Below, one piece after another: positions 51,150 through 59,344 of a stretch of 64,000 nucleotides of DNA. Source of the stretch: Acidobacteriota bacterium (GTDB taxonomy: Bacteria > Acidobacteriota > Aminicenantia > Aminicenantales > Saccharicenantaceae); NCBI GenBank assembly GCA_022711665.1, contig JAKLEN010000001.1:310001-374000 (forward strand), given 5' to 3'. The notes beneath the pieces were generated by a model, which saw only the letters and a list, made by a program, of their open reading frames with translations, was not told the origin of the DNA and made no database searches. Position 1 is the first letter of the stretch. Each line of letters opens with the position of its first letter. A program made the translations under genes and the position numbers.

Positions 51150-52400
51150 ATGAACAAGCCCGCCCGGAACACCTTGTCTCTCGTCGCGATCGCCCTGCTG
51201 GCCGCGGCGGTCCTGGCCGCCTGCGGACCCGGCGGAAAGGCCAAGGGCCCGGCGCCGGCCGCTCCGGCCGCGACGGAAGCGAAGACGGCCCAGCCCCCGG
51301 TCCTGGCGCCCCTGCCGCCCATGGGCTTCAACACCTGGAACAAGTTCGGCTGCGACGTCGACGAGAAGCTCATCCGCGAAACGGCCGACGCCATGGTCGA
51401 GACCGGCATGCTCGAGGCCGGCTACAAGTACCTGGTCATCGACGACTGCTGGCAGGTCGACCGCGCCGCCGACGGCCGGATCATCGCCGACCCCCAGCGC
51501 TTCCCTTCGGGCATGAAGGCCCTGGCCGACTACGTCCACGGCAAGGGCCTCCTCTTCGGCATCTACTCCGACATCGGCCCCAAGACCTGCGCCGGCAGGC
51601 CGGGCGCCGCCGGCCATTTCGACCTCGACGCGGCGACCTACGCCGAGTGGGGCGTCGACTACATCAAGGTCGACTGGTGCAACTGCGACGACCTCGACGC
51701 GCCGGCCGAATACGCCAGGTTCCGCGGCGCCCTGGACCGCGCCGGGCGTCCCATCGTCCTGAGCATCTGCGAATGGGGCCGCAACGATCCCTGGACCTGG
51801 GCCAAGGGCGTCGGCCAGCTCTGGCGCACCACGGCCGACATCGGCGACAACTGGGCCAGCGTCGTCTGGATCATCGGCGCCAACTCGCGGCTCGCCGACG
51901 CGGCCGGCCCGGGCCACTGGAACGATCCGGACATGCTCGAGGTCGGCAACGGCGGCATGACCTTCGACGAGTACAAGACCCACTTCTCCCTCTGGGCCGT
52001 CATGGCCGCCCCCCTCATGGCCGGCAACGACCTGCGGGCAATGTCCGCGGAGACCCGGTCCATCCTCCTCAATAAGGAGGTCATCGCCGTGGACCAGGAC
52101 CCGCTCGGCGTCCAGGGCCGCGTCATCATCGAGCGCGGCTACGGCGGCCAGGTCTGGATGAAGCCGCTGGCCGACGGCTCCAGGGCCGTCGCCTTCGTGA
52201 ATTACAGCGACCGCGAGCTGGCCCAATACGTCCGCTGGGCCCAGATCGGCATCCCGGCCGGGCCGGCCAAGGTCCGCGACCTGTGGGCCCGCGAGGACAT
52301 GGGCGTCCACTCGGACACGGGAAAGCACTACAACGAGCGGTTCGAGGTCAAGGTGCCGTCGCACGGCGTGGTGCTGGTCCGCATCTGGCCCGGCGCCTAG
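51150..52400 (+). CDS. Alpha-galactosidase, glycoside hydrolase family 27
   Basis: A 416-residue secreted lipoprotein enzyme that releases terminal alpha-linked galactose. The signal ends in AAAVLAAC (Cys25), followed by a Pro/Ala-rich linker. The barrel starts PPMGFNTWNKFGCDVDE; the nucleophile is Asp in YIKVDWCNCDD, and the acid/base Asp is in HWNDPDMLEVGNGG. The C-terminal beta domain (about 330-416) is complete. The length and motifs fit GH27 and not GH36. The enzyme should act at the cell surface on plant or other galactosides. The flanking GGGGTCAAACCTG repeats on both sides are worth noting. Confidence 0.95.
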   Translation: MNKPARNTLSLVAIALLAAAVLAACGPGGKAKGPAPAAPAATEAKTAQPPVLAPLPPMGFNTWNKFGCDVDEKLIRETADAMVETGMLEAGYKYLVIDDCWQVDRAADGRIIADPQRFPSGMKALADYVHGKGLLFGIYSDIGPKTCAGRPGAAGHFDLDAATYAEWGVDYIKVDWCNCDDLDAPAEYARFRGALDRAGRPIVLSICEWGRNDPWTWAKGVGQLWRTTADIGDNWASVVWIIGANSRLADAAGPGHWNDPDMLEVGNGGMTFDEYKTHFSLWAVMAAPLMAGNDLRAMSAETRSILLNKEVIAVDQDPLGVQGRVIIERGYGGQVWMKPLADGSRAVAFVNYSDRELAQYVRWAQIGIPAGPAKVRDLWAREDMGVHSDTGKHYNERFEVKVPSHGVVLVRIWPGA

Positions 52401-52414
52401 CGCAAAGGAAAGAG

Positions 52415-52477
52415 AAGGAGAGGGTCAAACCCGCCTTTTACCCGTTTTTGGATAAAAGGCAGGTTTGACCCCCTCTT
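52415..52477. repeat. Hairpin element with GGGGTCAAACCTG arms
   Basis: Left arm 52415-52442 and right arm 52451-52477 pair as GGTCAAACCCGCCTTTTA against TAAAAGGCAGGTTTGACC around a short loop. It lies between the stops of two convergent genes (52400 and 52483) and could end transcription from both sides, but there is no long T-run. The right arm contains the complement of GGGGTCAAACCTG. It is best seen as a REP-type palindrome. Confidence 0.75.
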
Positions 52478-52482
52478 GTATT

Positions 52483-54285
52483 TCAGCGGATGAACTGGTA
52501 GGCGACGACGCAGTAGGCGTGCCAGGTGAAGGTCCCGTCGTTCTCCTCGACGGGACGGACCCAGATCCTGACCTTGTCGACCGTCGTCGCGAGCAGGCTT
52601 TCCCACTGGCCGACCGGGACGGGCAGGGTGAATGTCACCAGGTTGGTGTCGGCCCGCCAGAGGAAGGAGCCGACGACCGTCTGCAGGTCGCCCGTCGTGT
52701 CCAGCTTGATGGTCATGGCCTCGGGCGTCGAAGCGTCCCAGCAATCGTAGGTCGAGACGCCCAGGCTCCCGGAAGCCGCCGTGTAGGCGGTCGTGATTCT
52801 CGTCATCTCGTGGAGCTTCAGCGGGGCCAGGACCAGGTTCTCGACGGCCCACTGCCTGGCCGTCCCGTCCCAGGCCAGGCCAGCCCAGGCGAAGACCCAC
52901 AGCCGGGCCTGGCCGGCCGCCGCGACCATGTCGATCAGGGCCTGGCGGTCGGTCGACCGGGACGAATCCAGGCCGTAGTACCACCAGCCGAACTCGCGGC
53001 CGGAGATGGAGCTGTAGACCATCGTCCGGGTCCGCCAGAACCAGCCCAGCTTGAAGCTGTCGAGCGTCGGCTCGATGACGATCCCCTCGGCATGGGCGAA
53101 CTGGATGTTGACCGACTTGGCGATCTTCGGCGTAACGTTCTCGTCGACGTAGACTATCTCGACCCGGTAGCCGCGGGCCACGAAGGCCAGGCCCTCCAGG
53201 CCGGCGACGCCCATATCGGTCCCCTGGAAGGTCCAGGCCGTCTCGGCGTTGACGAAGACCGTCTCGGCGTCCCAGTCGCAGCGGTGGTGATGGTCGCCGC
53301 TGGGCATGGCCTCGGTCCGCTTCGTCTGGACGCTCAACCAGGTGTCGCCGATGCGCCGGACCAGCCCCTCAGGCGAGAAGTCGGGCAGCTTGTCGATATC
53401 GTCGGCGTACCAGACCCGCCGGGCGTAGAGGCTGCCGTCGGAGTTCATGTTGGAGGCGACCAGCGCCGCCCCGGTCCCGGCCAGGGCCTTGAGGCCCTCG
53501 AACGTGCCGGCCGCGCCCGCGCCCGACGAGACATCGGTGTAGATCGTGTTGGCGTTGGCCTTGAACTCTATCTCGGCGCCCTGTAGGTTCTTGACCGTGA
53601 AGACGGCCGTGCCGTCGTCGTTGGCCGTCGCGGCCGTGATGTCGCCGAGCGTCCGGGCGAACTGGAGCGTGTTCAGGCGCCTGGGCAGGGCCTTGTGGCG
53701 GACCTTCAGGCTGATGACGACCTTGCCGTCCAGGTTGACGATCGACAGCGGGTGAGCCAGGTCGAAGTCGATGCTGACGATGTTGTTCCCGTCCGCCTCG
53801 ACGGCCAGGTCCGGATCGAGATCGACCTTGATCTCGCCCGTGCCGCTCGGGTCGACGACCGTGATGTCCTCCGGCGCGATGACGGCGCCGTCGGCCGTGA
53901 CCAGGCGCATCGAGTCGGCGGCGGTGCTCGTGTTCAGGACGAGCTTGAGGCGGTCATAGGTGCCGGCCGGGATGGTGCCGGCGTTGAGGATGTCGGAGAC
54001 GCCGCTCAGGTCGACCAGGTTGACCTTGCCGGAGGCCGGGTCGGCCGTGTTGGCCGTCCAGAACGCCTGCCAGCCGTCGGCGCCTTTGCGATGCAGGCTG
54101 GCCGACAGGAAATGGACCGTCACTTCCGTCCAGTCGTCGGTCGGGCCGTCGGTCATGAGCATCATCAGGGATCCCGTCCCCCCGGACGAGCTGCCGGTGA
54201 TGTTGCATGACGCGACCAGGCCGAAGCCGGCGACCCCCGCGATCGCCAGCAACGAAAGAAGAAGGCTGCGGATGAAACGACGCAT
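52483..54285 (-). CDS. DUF4382-domain lipoprotein (long form)
   Basis: A 600-residue lipoprotein (signal ending LVASC, Cys27, then a Gly/Ser linker). The DUF4382 domain spans about 38-195 (GSLMMLMTDGPTDDWTEVTV, IPAGTYDRLKLVLN). It is followed by long beta-rich regions with phrases such as VFTVKNLQGAEIEFKANANT and TWLSVQTKRTEAMPSGDHHH and no other domain I recognise. It should be anchored in the outer membrane or face the periplasm. A promoter lies at 54334-54362 and AGGGAGG before the ATG. A shorter relative is at 59345-60589. Confidence 0.85.
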   Translation of the reverse strand: MRRFIRSLLLSLLAIAGVAGFGLVASCNITGSSSGGTGSLMMLMTDGPTDDWTEVTVHFLSASLHRKGADGWQAFWTANTADPASGKVNLVDLSGVSDILNAGTIPAGTYDRLKLVLNTSTAADSMRLVTADGAVIAPEDITVVDPSGTGEIKVDLDPDLAVEADGNNIVSIDFDLAHPLSIVNLDGKVVISLKVRHKALPRRLNTLQFARTLGDITAATANDDGTAVFTVKNLQGAEIEFKANANTIYTDVSSGAGAAGTFEGLKALAGTGAALVASNMNSDGSLYARRVWYADDIDKLPDFSPEGLVRRIGDTWLSVQTKRTEAMPSGDHHHRCDWDAETVFVNAETAWTFQGTDMGVAGLEGLAFVARGYRVEIVYVDENVTPKIAKSVNIQFAHAEGIVIEPTLDSFKLGWFWRTRTMVYSSISGREFGWWYYGLDSSRSTDRQALIDMVAAAGQARLWVFAWAGLAWDGTARQWAVENLVLAPLKLHEMTRITTAYTAASGSLGVSTYDCWDASTPEAMTIKLDTTGDLQTVVGSFLWRADTNLVTFTLPVPVGQWESLLATTVDKVRIWVRPVEENDGTFTWHAYCVVAYQFIR

Positions 54286-54634
54286 TGGATCCTCCCTCAG
54301 GCCGGGAAAAAAGAGATAACCCCTTCCATCAATATGCTAAGCCCTCCCTGGCAGGGTGTCAAGCACGCGGCGATTATCGGCTCCGGGGCGCCGGCCGGAA
54401 TCCCCCTGATAGGGGATTTTCCGGGGCATTCCCCCTGGAGCCCGGCTAGCCCCGCCGCCGGCCCCCCCCATTGGGTAAAACGTTTCCCAGGTTCGTTTCC
54501 GCAGCTGCCTCTGCCCTATCAGGCGCGCCCCGGCCCGCCGCCTTTACGGCGCATCCCTGGTCCTCAGTGGCCGAAAAGGGGTTGGGCCGGGCGCGGGATC
54601 GGGCGCGAGAGCAGGCGCGAGGGCAGGCCGCGCC
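54286..54634. other. Intergenic region upstream of the DUF4382 gene
   Basis: A 349-base gap. Beyond the promoter near 54334-54362 it contains an AATCCCC/GGGGATT hairpin near 54401-54421 and a palindrome centred on AAACGTTT (54472-54490). I see no gene or known RNA in it. Confidence 0.5.
54334..54362 (-). promoter_or_regulatory. Promoter for the long DUF4382 gene
   Basis: On the minus strand TTGACA (54362-54357), a 17-base spacer and TAGCAT (54339-54334). The spacer has a CCCTG-N-CAGGG inverted repeat. Confidence 0.7.
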
Positions 54635-56449
54635 TCACTGCCGGAGAAGGAACGCGACGGCGATCGCGCCCACCCCGGCGTTGGCCCCGACGGCCGGGGA
54701 GATGTCGAGGACGAAGGCGGGCGGCCGGCCCAGGACCTTCCCGGTCTCGGCGGCCACGGCCAGCGCTCCGGCCGGGTCGTGGGCATGCAGGATGCAGTGC
54801 TCCTCGACCCCCTCCGTCCGGACGGCCGCTTTCAGGCGCCGCAGGATCCGGCGCAGGCTGCCCCTTTGGCTGAAGGCCTTGTCCAGGAGCTTCGTCTCCC
54901 CCTCCTCGTTCAGGGAGACGATGGGCTTGAGGTTCAGAAGCCGGCCGGCCAGGCCGGCTATCGGCCGGACCCGGCCGCAGCGGACCATGTATTTCAGCGT
55001 CCGGACGCCGACCAGCATGCGCGACCTCGAGACGGCCCTTTCGGCATCGGCCACGATCTCGTCGTGGGGCCGGCCCGCCTCGACCAGCCGGGCCATCCGC
55101 AGGAGCAGGAGCCCGGTGGAGCCGGAGACCCCCCGGGAATCGATGACCGAGATGGTCTTCCCCGTCCGCTGCGACACCCGCCGGGCGGCAGTGAGGCTGT
55201 TCGAATAGGTGCCGCTCAGCTTCCGTCCGATGTGGATGGCGATGATCGAATCGTAGTGCTGGGCCAGGTTCGCGTACAGCCCCTCGAAAGCCTGCGGCGC
55301 GGGCTGCGCCGTCCGGGGGAACTCGGGCAGCTCGTCGAGCATGCGGTAGCATTGGTCCGGGGTGATGGTCACCTTGTCGAGATAGGGGCGGTCGCCGAAG
55401 CTGATCTGCAGGGGTACGACGTGGACCTGGTAGCGGTCGAGGAGATCGGCCGGCAGGTCGCAGGTCGAGTCGGTGACCAGGGCGATCGGCCATTTCCGGG
55501 CATGGGCGGCCTGGTTCTGCCGCAGCATGTCGTCGGCCTTCTGGAAGACGATATGGCCGCATTTCCTGAGGCGATAGAAGAGATCGGCCGGCGTGTCGGT
55601 GTGGACGTGGAACCGGAGCGCTTCCGGCGAGCCGGCGACGACGATCGAATCCCCGAAGGCGGCGATCTCGCGCCGGATCGCGTCCGTGTCGAGCCCGGCG
55701 CCCGGCAGGGGCTTGACCAGGGCCTCGGTGCAGTAGCGGCGGCCCACCGCTCCGGCGGGGACCTCGGCGACCGGTTCGATGTCGACGAAAGGCCGCGAGG
55801 CCGAGGGGAGCTTCTTGTGCGACGGCTTGGCCAGGAAGTCGAGCATGCCCTCGAGGAACAGGACGATGCCCTTGGAGCCGGCGTCGACGACGTTGGCCCG
55901 GCGCATGGCCTCGAGCTTGTGGCGGGTCTCCTGGAGCGCCTCCACGGCCCGGGCCTGGGCCCTGGTCAGGGCTTTTAGGAAGCCGCCCGCCTCCTCCGGC
56001 TCGTCCTTGTGGCTGGCCAGGGACTCGGCCCAGCGCCGGATGACCGTGATCATCGTGCCCTCGCGGGGCTCGGCGATGGCCTCGTACATGTAGCGGACGG
56101 CGCCGCGGACGGATTGGCCGAATCGGGTCAGCGACATCTCGGCCGAGTCGGAGGACTCGGCGGACATGCCGTAGAGGAATTGGGCGAAGATGACGCCCGA
56201 GTTGCCGCGGGCGCCTTCGAGGGCGGCGGCGGCGATGGCCCGGGAGGTGATCTTGAAGGACCGGTTCGGCCGGACGCGCTCGATGATGGCCCGGACGGTC
56301 GAGGCCAGGTTGGACCCCGTGTCGGCGTCGGCCACGGGGAAGACGTTGATGCGGTTGAGCTCCTTCTGATTCTCCAGGATGCGCTTGGCGCCGGCCAGGA
56401 AGGCATAGTAATAACCCTTCCCGGTCAGGCTCAGGCTCGGTTTTTTCAA
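54635..56449 (-). CDS. Fused DAK2 (FakA-like kinase) and DegV (FakB-like fatty-acid-binding) protein
   Basis: A 604-residue protein that combines what are usually two partners of the fatty acid kinase. Residues about 12-205 are the DhaL/DAK2 kinase domain: INVFPVADADTGSNL (Asp41 and Asp43), ALEGARGNSGVIFAQF and VVDAGSKG. Residues about 235-305 resemble the middle domain of FakA (FHVHTDTP at 280-287). Residues about 320-604 are a DegV domain (IALVTDSTCDLPADL, GRKLSGTYSNSL), which binds a fatty acid. The normal FakA C-terminal domain is replaced by DegV. The start is TTG 56449 with GGGGAGG in front, and the leader can form a hairpin that holds part of this site. The role should be to activate exogenous fatty acids as acyl-phosphate. 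Confidence 0.88.
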   Translation of the reverse strand: MKKPSLSLTGKGYYYAFLAGAKRILENQKELNRINVFPVADADTGSNLASTVRAIIERVRPNRSFKITSRAIAAAALEGARGNSGVIFAQFLYGMSAESSDSAEMSLTRFGQSVRGAVRYMYEAIAEPREGTMITVIRRWAESLASHKDEPEEAGGFLKALTRAQARAVEALQETRHKLEAMRRANVVDAGSKGIVLFLEGMLDFLAKPSHKKLPSASRPFVDIEPVAEVPAGAVGRRYCTEALVKPLPGAGLDTDAIRREIAAFGDSIVVAGSPEALRFHVHTDTPADLFYRLRKCGHIVFQKADDMLRQNQAAHARKWPIALVTDSTCDLPADLLDRYQVHVVPLQISFGDRPYLDKVTITPDQCYRMLDELPEFPRTAQPAPQAFEGLYANLAQHYDSIIAIHIGRKLSGTYSNSLTAARRVSQRTGKTISVIDSRGVSGSTGLLLLRMARLVEAGRPHDEIVADAERAVSRSRMLVGVRTLKYMVRCGRVRPIAGLAGRLLNLKPIVSLNEEGETKLLDKAFSQRGSLRRILRRLKAAVRTEGVEEHCILHAHDPAGALAVAAETGKVLGRPPAFVLDISPAVGANAGVGAIAVAFLLRQ

Positions 56450-56458
56450 ATACGGCCT

Positions 56459-56499
56459 CCCCTCTCGCCGGGCTTCCCGGCGGAGAGGGGCGTATTATA
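56459..56499 (-). promoter_or_regulatory. TATAAT box and 5'-leader hairpin over the FakAB ribosome binding site
   Basis: On the minus strand a perfect TATAAT (56499-56494) puts the transcript start near 56487. The leader then forms a nearly perfect hairpin (56490-56459; CCCCTCTCCGCCGGG against CCCGGCGAGAGGGG). Its last four G are the beginning of the GGGGAGG ribosome binding site before TTG 56449. The -35 is weak. This could reduce or control translation. Confidence 0.6.
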
Positions 56500-56564
56500 G
56501 CAGAGTCCTCAGAGGAACTTCACGTCGGGCGCGACGTTTTCCGGCTTGGCGCCGGGGGCTTTTC

Positions 56565-57980
56565 CTACGCCGCAGCCCGACCGGCCCCATTCCGGGCCTG
56601 GCGGTACAGGGAGAATGCGCGGGCGCTCTCGACGGCGTGGTCAACAAGAGGCGCCGGATATCCGCCAGGCGGCCGGCAGGCCGGCCGGTCCATCCGGTGA
56701 ATGACCTCGGGCGCGGCCCCGCGCAGTTCGGGCACCCAGCGCTTGATGTAAACAGCCTCGGGGTCATACCGCTTCTGCTGCAGCCAGGGATTGAAGACGC
56801 GGAAGAAGGGCTGGGCGTCGCAGCCGGTCGAGGCGACCCATTGCCAGTTGCCGTTGTTGACGCTGGGATCGTAATCCTCGAGCCGGGCGGCGAAATACCG
56901 CTCCCCTTCGCGCCAGTCGATGTGCAGGTCTTTGACCAGGAACGAGGCGCAGACCATACGGGCGCGGTTGTGCATGAAGCCGGTTTCGTTGAGCTGGCGC
57001 ATGCCGGCGTCGACGAACGGGAATCCGGTCGAGCCCTCCTGCCAGCGCCGCAGCTTGGCCCGGTCGTCGGACCAAGCCAGCCGTTCGTACTCGGCGCGGA
57101 AGGGCCGGCCGAAGACCCGCTCGAAATGGAACGCGACCTGGATGAAGAAATCCCGCCAATAGAGCTGCCGCAGCAGCGCGTGCCCGGGCCCGAGCCGGCG
57201 GCGAACGGCGTCGTGGACCTCCCGGACGGAGACCGTGCCGAACTTGAGGTGCGGGGAGAGGCCGGTCGTGCCGTCGAGGGCCGGCAGGTTCCGCGTCCGG
57301 TCATAATCCGCAAGGCGGCCGATCTTCTTCAGCAGCGCCAGCGCCTCGGCCCGGCCGCCCTGCCGGAAGATCGCCTCATTCCGGCGCGGCAGGACCCGGG
57401 CGAAGGCGGCGCCGGCGTCCGTTTCTCCCGCGATCGCCCGACCGCCGGCCCGGTAATTTCGGGACCGGTTGTCACGGGGCGGCCGGGCCCCAAGTGCCCG
57501 GGCCGCCCGGAAGTACGGCGTGAAGATCGTGTAGGGATTTCCATCCGCTTTGACCACTGCCTCCGGCTCGTTGAGAGGGATATCGGCGCAAGGCACGAAT
57601 GAGGCGCCGCCCTCCCGGCACGCCCGGGCCATGGCCAGGTCCCTGGCCCGGCTGAACGGCGTCGAGTCCCGGTTGACGCAGACGGCGTCGATCCGCTCGG
57701 CCCGCACGATCCGGGCCACGACGGCCTCCGCTTCGCCCTCGAAAACGCGCAGGCGCGAGCCCCGCCGCCGCAACTCCAGGTCAAGCTCGGCCAGCGAGGC
57801 TACCATGACCTGCAAAGCGTTCATGCTCCGGCAGGCGCGCGGCCCGGTCTGCCGGGGGTCGAAGACGAACGCCGGGATGACCTCCGCGGCCGCCTCGAGC
57901 GCCGCCATCAAGCCGGTGTTGTCCCGCAGCCGCAGGTCGCGGCGGAAGACGAAGAGCGCCGTGCGGTATCGCCGGCCCAT
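56565..57980 (-). CDS. Deoxyribodipyrimidine photolyase
   Basis: A 471-residue flavoprotein that repairs UV-made pyrimidine dimers with blue light. The N-terminal antenna domain (about 4-130: TALFVFRRDLRLRDNTGLMA) is followed by the helical FAD domain with SPHLKFGTVSVREVHDAVRR, LYWRDFFIQVAFHF and the strongest signature NGNWQWVASTGCDAQPFF near residue 385. It is a class I CPD photolyase type; a cryptochrome role cannot be fully excluded. The frame is open far upstream, but ATG 57980 shares its A with the TGA stop of the DUF1295 gene (TGATG), so the two are coupled. Confidence 0.95.
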   Translation of the reverse strand: MGRRYRTALFVFRRDLRLRDNTGLMAALEAAAEVIPAFVFDPRQTGPRACRSMNALQVMVASLAELDLELRRRGSRLRVFEGEAEAVVARIVRAERIDAVCVNRDSTPFSRARDLAMARACREGGASFVPCADIPLNEPEAVVKADGNPYTIFTPYFRAARALGARPPRDNRSRNYRAGGRAIAGETDAGAAFARVLPRRNEAIFRQGGRAEALALLKKIGRLADYDRTRNLPALDGTTGLSPHLKFGTVSVREVHDAVRRRLGPGHALLRQLYWRDFFIQVAFHFERVFGRPFRAEYERLAWSDDRAKLRRWQEGSTGFPFVDAGMRQLNETGFMHNRARMVCASFLVKDLHIDWREGERYFAARLEDYDPSVNNGNWQWVASTGCDAQPFFRVFNPWLQQKRYDPEAVYIKRWVPELRGAAPEVIHRMDRPACRPPGGYPAPLVDHAVESARAFSLYRQARNGAGRAAA

Positions 57981-58768
57981 CAGGTCACGCCCTTGTTCGG
58001 GAACCAGGGCACGAACTTCGGCGTCCGCGCCTTGTAGGCCTCCCAGTCGGGCCGGCCGGCGTACTTCTTCTCGAGCGGCGGCACGCCCGAAACGAAGACC
58101 AGAAGGAATGTCATGAGGGCCGGCCCGGCCAGCCCCGCTGCCCCGTTGGCGGACCCGAGGGCGATGAGCCCGATCGCCCACCACAATAGCGCCTCCCCGA
58201 AGTAATTCGGGTGGCGGGTGACGGACCACAGCCCGCTCGTCATCAGCCGGCCCTTGTTGGCCGGGTCGTGTCGGTGGAGGTTCAGCTGGGCGTCGCCGAC
58301 GGTCTCGAACAGGAAGCCGGCCAGGAAGAGGGCCGCGCCGACGACATCCAGCGCGCCGAGCGGCCGGGCCGGCGCCGCGAAGACGACCGTGATCGGCAGC
58401 GACACCACGAGCATGATCAGGCCCTGCAGCATGAAGACGAAGAAGAAGGCCTTGATGCCCGCCGCCCGGCCCCATCGCTTGCGCATGGCCGCGTAGCGGA
58501 AGTCCTCGGGCCGGCCCCGGTTCCGCAGCGCGATGTGGACGGCCAGCCGCAGCCCCCAGAGGACGACGGCGGCCGTCATGATGGTCTGGACGGGATCGAG
58601 GGCCCCGGTCCGGGACCAGAGCGCGGCCGTCAGGAAGATGAAGCCCGGGCCCCAGGCCGCGTCGACGATGCCGTTGTTGCGCAGGGCCTGGGCCAGGACG
58701 AAGACCGCGGTCATATAGGCGAAGACGGCGATCGCGGCGGTCGGGAGCAGGCTGCCGGGCGAATTCAT
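57980..58768 (-). CDS. DUF1295-domain membrane protein (steroid 5-alpha reductase-like)
   Basis: A 262-residue integral membrane protein with about six helices. The family signature SVTRHPNYFGEALLWWAIGL lies near residues 185-205, and ALRNNGIVDAAWGPGFIFLT is typical for the N terminus. It belongs to the superfamily of isoprenylcysteine methyltransferases and steroid reductases; members act on membrane lipids or isoprenoids with a cofactor bound at the RHPNY region. It overlaps the photolyase start by one base. DUF1295 genes are repeatedly found next to photolyase genes in light-induced clusters, which fits here. Confidence 0.9.
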   Translation of the reverse strand: MNSPGSLLPTAAIAVFAYMTAVFVLAQALRNNGIVDAAWGPGFIFLTAALWSRTGALDPVQTIMTAAVVLWGLRLAVHIALRNRGRPEDFRYAAMRKRWGRAAGIKAFFFVFMLQGLIMLVVSLPITVVFAAPARPLGALDVVGAALFLAGFLFETVGDAQLNLHRHDPANKGRLMTSGLWSVTRHPNYFGEALLWWAIGLIALGSANGAAGLAGPALMTFLLVFVSGVPPLEKKYAGRPDWEAYKARTPKFVPWFPNKGVT

Positions 58769-58780
58769 GCGCGCCCCGGA

Positions 58781-59206
58781 TCAGTACACTTTAAGGAGCC
58801 GGCCGGCCGTGGCGATGAACCAGCCGGCGAAAGCGCCGAGGAGCGGCCCCCAAACGACCTCGAGGACGGTCATGGCCGCGCTCCAGTCGCGGACCAGCCA
58901 GTGATTGACCAGGCCGTAGACCGAGATGCCCAGGACGCCGCCCATGGCGCAGGTCAGGACAGACCGGCCGACGGGCGAGCCGGAGCGGAATTGCAACGAA
59001 GCCAGGACGACCATGGCCGTGATCACCAGGGCCTGGGACAGCAGCCCGCTCAGGTTGTTGAAGACGGGCTTGCCGTCGACGAGCGCGGCGATCCGCCGGA
59101 CCCCTTCCTTGTAGGGGCGGGCCCAGACGACCAGGTGCCAGAGGGCGTCGACGGCGCTGACGCCGGCGAACGAAACCACCCATAGCAGCGCGTATTTCAG
59201 GGCCAT
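58781..59206 (-). CDS. DUF2177-like membrane protein
   Basis: A 141-residue protein with four hydrophobic helices. The pattern VSAVDALWHLVV near residue 12 and GISVYGLVNHWLVRDWSAAM near 97 is that of the DUF2177 family. The ATG at 59206 has GGGGGAGG close in front; an ATG ten codons upstream has none. It is the first gene of the set with DUF1295 and photolyase (12-base gap). The function of the family is not known; similar sets of photolyase, DUF1295 and DUF2177 occur in other bacteria. Confidence 0.72.
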   Translation of the reverse strand: MALKYALLWVVSFAGVSAVDALWHLVVWARPYKEGVRRIAALVDGKPVFNNLSGLLSQALVITAMVVLASLQFRSGSPVGRSVLTCAMGGVLGISVYGLVNHWLVRDWSAAMTVLEVVWGPLLGAFAGWFIATAGRLLKVY

Positions 59207-59344
59207 CGGACCTCCCCCTTTCGCCGTATCGCTCATCGGCGACGGGGCTAGTATAACAGAGACCGCCCCCTCAGCCTAAGGGGCGATCGGGCCCCCTGGC
59301 CGCGGCCCCGGACGGCGGTCCGGGAGCCGGCCCGTCGGTCACCA

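Noticed and set aside
54472..54490. LacI-family operator centred on AAACGTTT
   Set aside because: It is a plausible palindrome, but it lies about 110 bases from the nearest promoter and there is no LacI-type regulator in the window.
57981..58475. Photolyase frame extended upstream by 165 codons
   Set aside because: It runs through the DUF1295 gene in another frame; the photolyase fold begins right at ATG 57980.
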